Origin: Macrococcus capreoli
GTDB taxonomy: Bacteria > Bacillota > Bacilli > Staphylococcales > Staphylococcaceae
NCBI RefSeq assembly: GCF_025628935.1
Contig: NZ_JAOTIS010000019.1
Coordinates: 1-41,173, forward strand
DNA: 41,173 bases
Reading direction: 5' to 3'
Part shown: one piece after another, positions 32,994-41,173 of the stretch
Layout of the letters: every line of letters starts with the position of its first letter
Numbering within the stretch: the first letter of the stretch is position 1
Position numbers and translations under genes: made by a program
Notes under the pieces: generated by a model
Told to the model about the DNA's origin: nothing
What the model saw: only the letters and a program-made list of their open reading frames with translations
The model's database searches: none

Positions 32994-34346
32994 ATGCCGT
33001 TATTAATCATTGGTTTAGGAATTATTTTATTATTAATTTTAATTATGGGATTTAAGTTAAATACTTTTATTTCACTTATTATGACGTCAGCGGTTGTTGC
33101 TGTGTTACTCGGTATTCCATTAGATAAGATTGTTGCCACAATCGAAACAGGGATGGGTGGCACACTAGGTCACATCGCTTTAATCTTTGGTTTAGGTGCA
33201 ATATTAGGTAAGTTAATCGCCGATGCTGGTGGTGCACATCAAATCGCGCATACTTTAATTGAAAAGTTCGGTGAAAAGAGAATTCAAATCGCAATTTTAA
33301 TTGCTTCGTTTATTATTGGTATTGCTTTATTTATGGAAGTGGCAATTGTATTAATCATTCCGATTGTGATTAGTATTGCAAGAGAGATTAAAATGCCGTT
33401 AGTGAAACTAGCTATTCCTATGGCAACTGCAGTTTGTGCAACACATGCATTTTTACCACCACATCCTGGTCCGATTGCAGTATCTGCTGAGTACGGTGCG
33501 AATGTTGGCTTAGTATTAATCTATGGTATTATCGTTGCATTCCCAACGGTATTAATTGCAGCTTTCATCTTCCCGAAATTAGCGATGAAATATATTCCTT
33601 CAGCATTTACGATGGAACAAATTAAATTATCTTCATTTGCTTCACAAGAGGAACCTAAGTTTGAAAGACTACCTAGCTTTGGTATAAGTATCTTTACAGC
33701 ATTATTCCCAGTGATGTTAATGATGATTGGTGCAGCTGTCGATATTTCACAGAAACAGATTGGCTTTGACAATAATTTATTCATTAACGTGATTCGTTTA
33801 TTTACGAACTCTGGTATGGCAATGCTACTTTCAGTGTTACTTGCGTTATATACAATGGGCTATAAACAAGGGATTCAAACGAAACAACTTGGTGCTACGA
33901 TTACAAATGCAGTCAACTCAATGGGGATGTTATTGCTCGTTATCGGTGGTGGCGGTGCATTAAAACAAGTTATTATTGATGGTCATGTTGGCGATTATAT
34001 TGCTAAATTATTCGAAGGCTCAACAATGTCTCCAGTATTCTTAGCCTGGATGGTAGCAGCGTTACTTCGTATTTCATTAGGTTCAGGTACAGTTGCAATG
34101 TTAACGACAGCAGGATTAGTATTGCCATCGTTACATGGTGCAACTGGCGTCAACCTGGAGCTAGTCGCATTAGCTACAGGTGCGGGAAGTGCTACTGCAA
34201 GTCATGTTAATGATGCAGGATTCTGGATCATCAAAGAATCTTTAGGTTTAAATCTGAAAGAAGGTTTAGGTATTTATACTGTGTTATCAACAATCGTATC
34301 TGTTGGTGGAATTTGCTTTATTATGTTACTTGATTTATTTGTATAA
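32994..34346 (+). CDS. GntP family gluconate/sugar-acid permease, 450 aa
   Basis: Integral membrane permease with about 12 to 14 hydrophobic segments. GntP-family features include GLGAILGKLIADAGGAHQIA, the HAFLPPHPGP motif after ATAVCATHAF, IGGGGALKQVIIDGHVGDY and ATASHVNDAGFWIIKESLGL. Members carry gluconate, glycerate, 3-hydroxybutyrate or other hydroxy-acids with protons. It leads an operon with a reductase and a kinase, so it is the likely importer of their substrate. RBS AAGGGGG. Confidence 0.92.
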   Translation: MPLLIIGLGIILLLILIMGFKLNTFISLIMTSAVVAVLLGIPLDKIVATIETGMGGTLGHIALIFGLGAILGKLIADAGGAHQIAHTLIEKFGEKRIQIAILIASFIIGIALFMEVAIVLIIPIVISIAREIKMPLVKLAIPMATAVCATHAFLPPHPGPIAVSAEYGANVGLVLIYGIIVAFPTVLIAAFIFPKLAMKYIPSAFTMEQIKLSSFASQEEPKFERLPSFGISIFTALFPVMLMMIGAAVDISQKQIGFDNNLFINVIRLFTNSGMAMLLSVLLALYTMGYKQGIQTKQLGATITNAVNSMGMLLLVIGGGGALKQVIIDGHVGDYIAKLFEGSTMSPVFLAWMVAALLRISLGSGTVAMLTTAGLVLPSLHGATGVNLELVALATGAGSATASHVNDAGFWIIKESLGLNLKEGLGIYTVLSTIVSVGGICFIMLLDLFV

Positions 34347-34380
34347 GCGTGAAAAATTAATTAATCAGGAGATGTTATAG

Positions 34381-35259
34381 ATGAATATTGGATTTATTGG
34401 TTTAGGTATCATGGGGCGTCCGATGGCAAAACATATGGTGAGTGCAGGACATCAACTATTTGTAAGTGATTTAAATGTTGAGGCAGTGAATGAACTTGTA
34501 AGTCTTGGTGCAAAAGCAGCTACACCGAAAGAAATAGCAGAAAATACAGAAGTGATTATTACAATGTTACCTAACGGAGCGATAGTCAAATCAGTATTAA
34601 CAGACGGAGAAACATCACTAATAGCTCATTTAAATAACAACCACTTTGTTATCGACATGAGTTCACTAACACCAGATGATTCAAAATATATAGGAGAACG
34701 AGTAAGTTCAGTAGGTGCTAAGTTTGCGGATGCACCCGTCAGTGGTGGGGAGCCGTTAGCAATTACGGGTGAACTTGCGGTGATGGTAGGATGTCACGAG
34801 GAAGACTTTGACTATATTAAAGAAACAATCGCACCGATGAGTAAATCGGTGATTCGCGTTGGGGATATTGGGTCAGGTAGTTTAGTGAAATTAGCAAATC
34901 AAATTATTGTTAATACAAATATTGTGGCGCTTAGTGAAGCGGTTGTACTAGGTAAGAAGTTTGATATTGATTTAGAAGCGATGTTTGAAGCGATTCGTTA
35001 TGGTTTAGCGGGTTCAGCAGTAATGGAAGCGAAATTCCCTAAAATGATTGCTGAAGATTATCAGCCGGGTGGCACATTGAATATCAACGTTAAAGACTTA
35101 AAGAATGTAGTATCGACTTGCGATAATAATAACATTACATTACCTGTAGTTAGTATGGTGAAAGAAATGTATAAATCAGAAGTATCACTAGGTAATGGCA
35201 TGAATGACCATTCTGGTATCATCAAATATATAGAACGAATTAATGGCTTGGAGGGATAA
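34381..35259 (+). CDS. NAD(P)-dependent 2-hydroxy-3-oxopropionate reductase-like dehydrogenase (GarR/LtnD family), 292 aa
   Basis: beta-Hydroxyacid dehydrogenase fold: Rossmann GLGIMGRPMAKHM, then ITMLPN, IDMSS, the substrate motif DAPVSGGEPLAITGELAVMV and KLANQIIVNT with the catalytic Lys. The sequence follows E. coli GarR (tartronate semialdehyde reductase) closely from memory (GLAGSAVMEAKFP, NDHSGIIKYIE). L-threonate dehydrogenase LtnD is in the same family, so the substrate is open: tartronate semialdehyde, L-threonate or another 2/3-hydroxyacid. It lies 34 bases after the permease and 2 bases before the kinase. Confidence 0.9.
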   Translation: MNIGFIGLGIMGRPMAKHMVSAGHQLFVSDLNVEAVNELVSLGAKAATPKEIAENTEVIITMLPNGAIVKSVLTDGETSLIAHLNNNHFVIDMSSLTPDDSKYIGERVSSVGAKFADAPVSGGEPLAITGELAVMVGCHEEDFDYIKETIAPMSKSVIRVGDIGSGSLVKLANQIIVNTNIVALSEAVVLGKKFDIDLEAMFEAIRYGLAGSAVMEAKFPKMIAEDYQPGGTLNINVKDLKNVVSTCDNNNITLPVVSMVKEMYKSEVSLGNGMNDHSGIIKYIERINGLEG

Positions 35260-35261
35260 AG

Positions 35262-36629
35262 ATGATTCAGACATTCTTTAATAAACAGCCAGACTTTGAA
35301 TTCAAAAGAGATTTAAAGAAATTAAATCAGAAAGTCATAGTCCTTGATGACGATCCGACGGGGACACAAACTGTCAAAGATTTATATGTAATTACAAGCT
35401 TTGACGAAGCATCTATTCGTGATGGCTTTGAAAGTGAAAATAATATGTTCTATATCCTGACAAATTCACGCGCACTAAATGAAGAAGATACAGTTAAGCT
35501 TCATAAGCAATTGATTCAAACAATCGATAAAGTATCGAAAGCACTAAATAAAGATTATTTAATTATTAGTCGTGGAGATTCTACTTTAAGAGGACATTCT
35601 TATTTAGAACCGAAAACGTTAAACGAAGCATCTGTAACACACTTTGATGGATTATTCTATGCACCAGCATTCTTCGATGGCAACCGTTATACATTTGAAG
35701 GGGTTCATTATATTAAAGAAGGCGAAACGTTTGTACCGGCTGCAGAAACGGAATTTGCGAATGATACAACGTTTGGTTACAATGCACATACGATGCAGGA
35801 ATATGTGGAAGAAAAGAGTAACGGTGAAGTAAAAAAAGAAGATGTATTGCTATTTGATCTGCATTTAATCCGAAGTGGTGATAAACAAGCGATGTTTGAT
35901 AAGCTGGATGAAGTTGTTAACTTTAAATCTGTAATTGTTGATGCTTTATGTGAAGCGGATATGAACAACTTTACAGCAGTACTACTTGAATACCTGGAAC
36001 AAACAAATAAAAAATTCTTATTTAGAACTGCAGCGGATTTTGTGAAATCGATCTGTGCGACACCGGGGACAATCATTGATCCTTCAGCATATGATTTCAA
36101 TGATAATGGTGGGTTAATTGTTGTGGGATCTCATGTGAAGAAGACGACTGCACAGTTAGAAGCATTACTTGCAAGCGGTATTGAGAAAATAGAATTTGAT
36201 GTTAAAGAAGTTACAAATGAGACAACATTAAAAACGTATATTTCAAGTATAAAAGAGCAGATTGAATCACTTATAGTGAATGGGAAAGATGTGGTAATAT
36301 ATACGACACGTGACGTTATTCGAACTGATGATAAGTTTGAGAATTTACGACTGTCTAAACTCATATCAGAGAGTTTAGTAGATATTGTTTCAAATCTTTC
36401 AATTCAGCCAAGGTTTATAATTGCTAAAGGTGGTATTACTTCAAGTGATGTAGCAACCATTGGATTAGGAATTAAGAAAGCACTTGTGTTAGGCCAAATT
36501 GATAAAGGAATTCCAGTTTGGTTAACAGGACAAGAAGCCAAATATGTCGGCATTCCATATGTCGTTTTCCCGGGAAATGTTGGGGAAGTAACTACGTTAA
36601 GAGAAGTGTATGAGAAGTTGAAGAAGTAA
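35262..36629 (+). CDS. Four-carbon acid sugar kinase (DUF1537/OtnK family), 455 aa
   Basis: Shows the two-domain DUF1537 kinase layout: N-terminal VLDDDPTGTQTV and ISRGDSTLRGHSYLE, then the C-terminal nucleotide-binding half with VVGSHVKKTTAQ, AKGGITSSDVATIG and VWLTGQEAKYVGIPYVVFPG. Characterised members phosphorylate D-threonate, D-erythronate, 3-oxo-tetronate or related acids. The start at 35262 is 2 bases after the reductase stop, with GGAGGGATAAAG in front. The usual following enzymes (3-oxo-tetronate-4-phosphate decarboxylase OtnC, isomerase OtnI or PdxA2) are not in this window, so the route beyond the phosphorylated product is unknown. Confidence 0.92.
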   Translation: MIQTFFNKQPDFEFKRDLKKLNQKVIVLDDDPTGTQTVKDLYVITSFDEASIRDGFESENNMFYILTNSRALNEEDTVKLHKQLIQTIDKVSKALNKDYLIISRGDSTLRGHSYLEPKTLNEASVTHFDGLFYAPAFFDGNRYTFEGVHYIKEGETFVPAAETEFANDTTFGYNAHTMQEYVEEKSNGEVKKEDVLLFDLHLIRSGDKQAMFDKLDEVVNFKSVIVDALCEADMNNFTAVLLEYLEQTNKKFLFRTAADFVKSICATPGTIIDPSAYDFNDNGGLIVVGSHVKKTTAQLEALLASGIEKIEFDVKEVTNETTLKTYISSIKEQIESLIVNGKDVVIYTTRDVIRTDDKFENLRLSKLISESLVDIVSNLSIQPRFIIAKGGITSSDVATIGLGIKKALVLGQIDKGIPVWLTGQEAKYVGIPYVVFPGNVGEVTTLREVYEKLKK

Positions 36630-36694
36630 GTTGATTAGGATAATCGAGTTTAAATAGATTAGATTCTTGGAAGAATATTTATTAATATTTGAGT

Positions 36695-36735
36695 GCTGAA
36701 AATGAATCCCTTGGGAATTTATTTTCAGCTTTTTT
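36695..36735 (+). terminator. Terminator of the sugar-acid operon
   Basis: GCTGAAAAT pairs with ATTTTCAGC across a 17-base loop, followed by TTTTTT. Confidence 0.8.
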
Positions 36736-36821
36736 GCATATTTAATGAGGTAGAATTAGTAAATTTAATACACTTATTTTATAATAAACATGTAGTAAAA
36801 ATTAGGAAGGGGATTTCATAT

Positions 36822-37700
36822 ATGTTAAATATGCAAGACTTAAGCGATTTACCGTTAGACGAGCAAGCAGCTTATCAAAAGTTTATTGATGCATTACAAG
36901 AAAGTGATATTCCAAAAGCCCAATATTTACGCATGAACTTATCGGTGATGAAGGATGAACGCCTTGAACAAAGTAAAATCGGTGGCGTGCCATTCTTAAA
37001 ATCATTAGAAGATATTCCGTTTGATACGAAGCACCAACCAATGGTATTACTAGCGCAAATTAATTTAAGTGAATTACCTGATACACAAACAGTATTCCCG
37101 ACAAATAAAGGATTATTACAATTCTGGATAAGTGGTCACGATGAAGGGTACGGCATGGGTATTGAATCGTTAACGGATACTGAGAATTCGAAATTAGTTT
37201 ATATCGATGATGTGATGACGAATTTAACATTAAGCGAAATTCAAACGTATGTTGAACAGTTTGAATATGAAGATGAACACTTACCTGTCAAAGGGGCGTA
37301 TGATGTTACATTTGATTTGAATGAACAATTGTTATCACCAGTTGACTATCGTTTTGAAGATATAGCTGTTCCATTATGGAATAAGATAAATCCAGAATTT
37401 GAGATTGAATCAATTTATGATGGTTATCATGAACTAATGGAAGCAGTGTTTGAAACGTTAATTGCAGAACAGCCAGCACATCAATTAGGTGGGTATCCGT
37501 ACTTTGCTCAAGAAGATCCAAGAGAATTTGAAGAGGAGCTTCGCGTTTATGATCAGTTATTACTTCAAATTGATTCTGACGAAGAAGATGGTGTGGAGAT
37601 TGCCTGGGGTGATGATGGTACAGCCAATGTATTGGTGAAGCGTGAAGATTTAAAAGCTATGAAATTCGATGATTATATCTTTACATGGGATAGCTTATAA
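36822..37700 (+). CDS. DUF1963 (YwqG-like) protein, 292 aa
   Basis: DUF1963 hallmarks: PFDTKHQPMVLLAQINLSEL (the quoted run covers the LAQINL motif), KGLLQFWISG, HQLGGYPYFAQEDPR and the tail ending FDDYIFTWDSL with the acidic DSDEEDGVEIAWGDDGT before it. Function of the family is unknown. The frame opens at 36693, but the ATG at 36822 has a GGAAGGGGATTT before it and starts MLNMQDLSDLPLDEQ. Monocistronic, with a terminator of the previous operon upstream and its own after. Confidence 0.85.
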   Translation: MLNMQDLSDLPLDEQAAYQKFIDALQESDIPKAQYLRMNLSVMKDERLEQSKIGGVPFLKSLEDIPFDTKHQPMVLLAQINLSELPDTQTVFPTNKGLLQFWISGHDEGYGMGIESLTDTENSKLVYIDDVMTNLTLSEIQTYVEQFEYEDEHLPVKGAYDVTFDLNEQLLSPVDYRFEDIAVPLWNKINPEFEIESIYDGYHELMEAVFETLIAEQPAHQLGGYPYFAQEDPREFEEELRVYDQLLLQIDSDEEDGVEIAWGDDGTANVLVKREDLKAMKFDDYIFTWDSL

Positions 37701-37711
37701 ATATAATTGAG

Positions 37712-37737
37712 AAGACAGGAGCAATCCTGTCTTTTTT
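37712..37737 (+). terminator. Terminator after the DUF1963 gene
   Basis: Perfect 9-bp stem AAGACAGGA / TCCTGTCTT with a GCAA tetraloop and a T run. Confidence 0.9.
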
Positions 37738-38113
37738 AATGATTGGGTCTGTAAGATGCCCACGTTTTCGGCGTTTCAGATACTCTCACTTCAATGATTT
37801 CTTTAATATCTAAATCGTATTTTGCAGTCGTATATAAATAATGTGCTAAATTCTCAGCGGTTGGCTGAAAGGATAAGACGTCATTTAAATGGCGGTGATC
37901 TAAAGTGTCGTCTATATAGCGTTTAATGCTATCTAATGCACGATAATCCACGACAAAGCCGTAATCATTCAGCACATCTGCTCCTAACACAAATACTGCA
38001 ATATAATTATGCCCATGTAATCTACCACATGGATGGCCTTCAGGAAGGCCATTCAGTACATGACTGCTTGAGAAATGGAACTGCTTTTCTATTTCATATA
38101 AATATCTCTTCAT
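37736..38113 (-). CDS. queD: 6-carboxytetrahydropterin synthase QueD, 125 aa
   Basis: Zinc enzyme of the PTPS/QueD family: FHFSSSHVLNG with the first His ligand, CGRLHGHNY with the catalytic Cys and the two further His ligands, and DHRHLN. QueD makes 6-carboxy-5,6,7,8-tetrahydropterin from dihydroneopterin triphosphate, the first committed step to queuosine, and the C-terminus ends VRVSETPKTWASYR. QueC and QueE genes, commonly adjacent in Firmicutes, are not here; it is a single gene with AAGGAGCATGTAAT before the ATG. No preQ1 riboswitch was seen upstream. Confidence 0.9.
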   Translation of the reverse strand: MKRYLYEIEKQFHFSSSHVLNGLPEGHPCGRLHGHNYIAVFVLGADVLNDYGFVVDYRALDSIKRYIDDTLDHRHLNDVLSFQPTAENLAHYLYTTAKYDLDIKEIIEVRVSETPKTWASYRPNH

Positions 38114-38318
38114 ATTACATGCTCCTTCAATTGATACAATTTACGATTGAGCCATTGTATCATGATTATTATGTATTAATGGCTAATGTTTATGACAATA
38201 TTTTGATAAATGATATGTTGTGTGCATTTTCGATTTTACAAACTCTACACACCTTCTTTATTTTTGCTTAATGTTTGAATTATACAATTCAGACATAAAA
38301 CAAAAAGAGAGGGTTTTT

Positions 38319-39140
38319 ATGATGTATAAAATTTTACAGCTTACGGATTTACATTTCGGCGCGTTATTACCAGAGTCAAACGATATTGATAACGTTACGA
38401 AAGCATTAATCAAACGATTAATCGATACGCATGAACCTGATTTCATTGCGATAACAGGGGATGTGATATGGAGTTTAACGCCGAATAGCTTTACTGTATT
38501 TCAAGATGTCTTATGTTTCATTAATAATTTCAATATTCCTTTTGGTGTAACGTTAGGTAATCACGATAGTGAGAGTGACTTTGCTCGTAGTAAGTTATAT
38601 GATGTCATTCGCAGTTTATCGCATTTCACTGACATGTCAGCGTCTATTATGCATGGAGAGCGAATGAGTTATTATGTCGATATGACCGTAGATGATGTGC
38701 AACATCGTTTATACTTTATCGATACCGGTGATTACGATGCATTAAAAGTTGGTGAATACGATTATATTACGCATGAACAGATTGACTGGTTAATTGCAGC
38801 AGACAAAGACTTTAACGGTGTCGGACAACTGTTCATTCATATTCCAATTCCAGAATATGAGGATGCGAAAGCACTTGGTCTTGCAGAAGGTCATCAAGAT
38901 GAATCGATTTGCTGTCCGAAATTAAACACAGGGCTCTTCAGCCAATTATTATTAAATGATACGTCGATTAAAGCGATTTATTGTGGGCATGATCATGATA
39001 ATGATTTCCAGGCACTATACCATGGTATTCAACTTAACTACGGCCGCGTAACAGGTTTCAATACGTATGGACACTTGCGTAGAGGGGGACGATTAATTAC
39101 TATTGAAGGTAATCATATTAATTCAGTTGTCGTTGAATAG
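38319..39140 (+). CDS. Calcineurin-like metallophosphoesterase, 273 aa
   Basis: Metallophosphatase motifs in order: TDLHFGALLPE (DxH), ITGDVIWS (GD), LGNHDSESDF (GNHD), LFIHIPIPEY (H) and CGHDHDND (GHxH). The two metal sites look complete. These enzymes hydrolyse phosphomono- or diesters. The start at 38319 (an ATG-ATG pair, with AGAGAGGG ahead) is preferred; the upstream part of the frame is not protein-like. No signal peptide, so cytoplasmic. It lies 11 bases before a DeoR regulator and, with the binding protein downstream, suggests handling of an imported phosphorus ester. Confidence 0.88.
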   Translation: MMYKILQLTDLHFGALLPESNDIDNVTKALIKRLIDTHEPDFIAITGDVIWSLTPNSFTVFQDVLCFINNFNIPFGVTLGNHDSESDFARSKLYDVIRSLSHFTDMSASIMHGERMSYYVDMTVDDVQHRLYFIDTGDYDALKVGEYDYITHEQIDWLIAADKDFNGVGQLFIHIPIPEYEDAKALGLAEGHQDESICCPKLNTGLFSQLLLNDTSIKAIYCGHDHDNDFQALYHGIQLNYGRVTGFNTYGHLRRGGRLITIEGNHINSVVVE

Positions 39141-39151
39141 GAGGTTATCGA

Positions 39152-39868
39152 TTGAAAGATCATCGATTAAATAAAATTGTTCATTTAGTTGAACAGTCCG
39201 GTAAAATATCGGTCAATGATTTATCAGCATTACTTAAAGTTACGAAAGAAACCATTCGTCGTGATTTATCAGAGCTTGAGGAAGAGAAACGCATTTCTCG
39301 TATCCACGGGGCGGCGATTCCATTTCAAAGTAATAGTAAAGAACTGTATTACCATCGTAAACTTGCGTTACATGAAGATGAGAAGCGTCGTGTTGCGCAA
39401 CAGGCAGCGCGATTAATCGAGTCTAATGATATGATTGTTGTTGATGGTGGAACGACGACAGTGCATATTCCTGAATTTCTTTATGGTATTAAAGGATTGA
39501 AAGTAGTGACAACGTCTCTTACGTTTGCGCTTAAATTTAACGAAGCGTTAGAAACAGGAAGAGTTGAAGGGGAGCTGATTATGGCACCCGGCAATTCTTA
39601 TTATCAACAAAACACAGTAAAAGGTGCAGTCACGTTAAAGTTCTTATCGGAATGCTACTTTGATAAAGCCTTTATTTCATGCGGTGGGTATACTGACGAC
39701 GTTGTCACGGAATATGATTTAGAGGAAACAGAAGTTTCCAAGATGATGATGCAACAAAGTGCGCAAAGTTATTTGCTGACGGATCAAACGAAAGCTGGCA
39801 AAGTACGTGCGTTTAAAATTGCGGATACAAAATCATTCAATCAAATCATTGTGGATGCAGAGAAATAA
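39152..39868 (+). CDS. DeoR family transcriptional regulator, 238 aa
   Basis: N-terminal DeoR HTH (KIVHLVEQSGKISVNDLSAL, VTKETIRRDLSELEEEKRIS, RIHGAA) followed by the DeoR-C sugar-phosphate sensor domain with VVDGGTTTVHIPEF, TSLTFALKF, and LTDQTKAGKVRAFKIADTK. The start codon is TTG at 39152, with AGGAGG 7 bases ahead. DeoR proteins respond to phosphorylated sugars. It lies 11 bases after the metallophosphoesterase, in the same transcript. Confidence 0.9.
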   Translation: MKDHRLNKIVHLVEQSGKISVNDLSALLKVTKETIRRDLSELEEEKRISRIHGAAIPFQSNSKELYYHRKLALHEDEKRRVAQQAARLIESNDMIVVDGGTTTVHIPEFLYGIKGLKVVTTSLTFALKFNEALETGRVEGELIMAPGNSYYQQNTVKGAVTLKFLSECYFDKAFISCGGYTDDVVTEYDLEETEVSKMMMQQSAQSYLLTDQTKAGKVRAFKIADTKSFNQIIVDAEK

Positions 39869-39910
39869 TAATATTTTTGTTCAAACAATTAAATGTTTGT
39901 AAAGCAAAGA

Positions 39911-39937
39911 AAATGCCGATTACACGGCATTTTTTTG
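39911..39937 (+). terminator. Terminator after the DeoR gene
   Basis: Perfect 8-bp stem AAATGCCG / CGGCATTT with a 6-base loop and a run of seven T residues, so the next gene has its own promoter. Confidence 0.9.
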
Positions 39938-39950
39938 TTGTTATTTTTGT

Positions 39951-40010
39951 TTTACATTTGATTTACATAAATTAATGTTTGTTTTACTTTTGTTTAACGT
40001 TAAATTTACA
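39951..40010 (+). promoter_or_regulatory. Candidate PhoP box array before the binding-protein gene
   Basis: Repeats of the type TT(T/A)A(C/A)x at 39951 (TTTACA), 39962 (TTTACA), 39972 (TTAATG), 39983 (TTTACT), 39994 (TTAACG) and 40005 (TTTACA). Steps are 11, 10, 11, 11 and 11 bases, that is one helical turn each. Tandem TTAACA-like repeats every 11 bases are the known layout of PhoP-binding sites in Bacillus. A -10-like TATATT lies at about 40019. Phosphate-starvation control is inferred. Confidence 0.6.
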
Positions 40011-40068
40011 ATTTGCTGATATATTGAAAGAGTATTAAACATCTTATCAATTTAAAGGAGCAATTAAC

Positions 40069-41154
40069 GTGTTTAAAAAATTATTAATTCCTGCAATGGC
40101 AGCAACGGTTCTTCTTGGCGCATGTGGCAACAGTAACGAAACAAGCAGCAAAACTTCTGATTTAAGCAGTATGAAGATTGAAGATTTAACGAAAGCAGCG
40201 AAAAAAGAAGGACAAGTTAACTCGTTAGGTATGCCAGATACTTGGGCGAACTGGAAAGAAACTTGGGCAGATATTAATAAGAAATACGGTATTAAACATA
40301 AAGATACAGATATGTCTTCAGCAGAAGAATTAGCAAAGTTTGAAAGTGAAAAGAAAAATGCTACGGGCGATATCGGTGACGTTGGTGTTGCATTTGGACC
40401 ATTAGCAGTAGAGAAAGACTTAGTATTAGGTTACAAGACGTCTTACTTTGATGAAATTCCAGACTGGGCAAAAGATAAAGATGGTAAATGGGTTATCGGC
40501 TATACAGGTACGATGTCATTTATGACTGACAAGAAAGCAGTAAAGAATGCCCCTAAAACTTGGGAAGATATTAAAAATGGTGACTTTAAAGTATCAATCG
40601 GTGACGTAGAAAAAGCGAACCAGGCACAATTTGCAGTATTAGCAGCAGCATATGCATTTGGTGGTGACGAAAAGAATTTACAACCGGGTATTGATTTCTT
40701 CAAGAAATTAGCGAAGGAAGGCCGTTTAATTACAACAGATCCTGATATTGCTTCTATCGAAAAAGGTGAACACCAAGTGATGTTATTATGGGATTTCAAC
40801 GCATTAAACTACCGTGATCAAGTTGATAAAAATCGTTTCGAAGTAACGATTCCATCTGACAAATCAGTTATGAGTGGTTATGCAACAGTAATTAATAAAA
40901 ATGCGAAAAACCCACATGCAGCAGCTTTAGCGCGTGAATTCATTCTTTCTGATGAAGGACAAGATAACTTAGCTAAAGGTTATGCACGTCCAATCCGTAA
41001 AGATGCAAAAATTTCTGATGAAGCGAAAAAGAAATTATTACCTGATGATATGTACAAAAATGTAACACCAGTAAAAGATTCAAAAGCATGGGATGCAGCT
41101 TTAAAAGAATTACCACAAAAATGGCAAGAAGAAGTAGGTTCTTCGATTAAATAA
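40069..41154 (+). CDS. Lipoprotein substrate-binding protein of an ABC importer (family 1), 361 aa
   Basis: Starts at a GTG with AAAGGAG ahead. The lipoprotein signal peptide has the lipobox LLGACG (Cys near residue 19), then a Ser/Thr-rich linker and a bacterial extracellular solute-binding fold with PDTWANWKETWADINKKY near the N-terminus and GYARPIRKDAKISDEAKKKL near the end. It belongs to the iron/spermidine/2-aminoethylphosphonate/sugar group of family 1 proteins. The neighbouring phosphoesterase, DeoR regulator and PhoP-like boxes favour a phosphorus compound. Permease and ATPase genes would lie beyond the right edge. The gene is complete. Confidence 0.88.
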   Translation: MFKKLLIPAMAATVLLGACGNSNETSSKTSDLSSMKIEDLTKAAKKEGQVNSLGMPDTWANWKETWADINKKYGIKHKDTDMSSAEELAKFESEKKNATGDIGDVGVAFGPLAVEKDLVLGYKTSYFDEIPDWAKDKDGKWVIGYTGTMSFMTDKKAVKNAPKTWEDIKNGDFKVSIGDVEKANQAQFAVLAAAYAFGGDEKNLQPGIDFFKKLAKEGRLITTDPDIASIEKGEHQVMLLWDFNALNYRDQVDKNRFEVTIPSDKSVMSGYATVINKNAKNPHAAALAREFILSDEGQDNLAKGYARPIRKDAKISDEAKKKLLPDDMYKNVTPVKDSKAWDAALKELPQKWQEEVGSSIK

Positions 41155-41173
41155 TAACAATTGAATTGAGATG

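Noticed and set aside
38220-38318. N-terminal extension of the metallophosphoesterase from 38220
   Set aside because: The extension is not protein-like for the family and lacks an RBS; the ATG at 38319 has a good one.

Overview
The window looks like chromosomal DNA of a member of the Staphylococcaceae, most likely Macrococcus or a close relative. It is AT-rich with Gram-positive ribosome binding sites throughout. It encodes a thermolysin-type protease that matches S. aureus aureolysin along the whole mature part, a complete S-box SAM riboswitch, and other low-GC Firmicutes families (YwqG-like, GntP, MHS transporters). The genus is inferred from memory of protein families; no search was run.

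Layout. (1) 1-3700: a CPBP membrane protease cut by the window edge, a large stand-alone Z1-domain helicase-like NTPase and a small membrane protein. (2) 3886-7453: a candidate peptide quorum-sensing and protease module, made of a 30-residue secreted-looking peptide ending in WHLW, a PlcR/NprR-like HTH-TPR regulator, an orphan LuxR-type response regulator and the aureolysin-like protease. (3) 7456-12252: an S-box relic and coding remnant, a FUSC-type membrane protein, and an intact SAM-riboswitch-controlled S-methylmethionine salvage operon (mmuP-mmuM). (4) 12258-22681: a markedly AT-rich defence-type island next to a frameshifted gene. It holds a DUF262/DUF1524 (GmrSD-like) protein, a tightly overlapping three-gene operon led by a MORC/MutL-like GHKL ATPase with two unrecognised partners, a PD-(D/E)XK nuclease-helicase (DUF2075) divergent from a MazG-like pyrophosphohydrolase, and a KAP P-loop NTPase. 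(5) 22727-25340: a PfkB sugar kinase, a probable structured small RNA, an unknown helical protein and a 56-residue basic protein.

(6) 25351-30406: two divergent units around an XRE-cupin regulator, each with an ornithine cyclodeaminase-family protein and a transporter (MHS type on one side, TauE/SafE type on the other), with inverted-repeat operators before the second unit. (7) 30521-32039: two convergent DUF805 membrane proteins and a TM2 protein. (8) 32264-36735: a GntR regulator divergent from a GntP permease, GarR-like reductase and DUF1537 kinase operon, probably for catabolism of a sugar acid, with paired GTATAC operators. (9) 36822-41154: a DUF1963 protein, QueD, then a metallophosphoesterase, a DeoR regulator and a lipoprotein substrate-binding protein. 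The binding protein is preceded by an 11-bp-periodic array of TTTACA-like repeats, which suggests PhoP (phosphate starvation) control of a phosphorus-compound importer whose remaining genes lie beyond the window.

The two most interesting regions are the peptide-regulator-protease module at 3.9-7.4 kb and the GHKL-ATPase three-gene operon at 14.6-18.1 kb.
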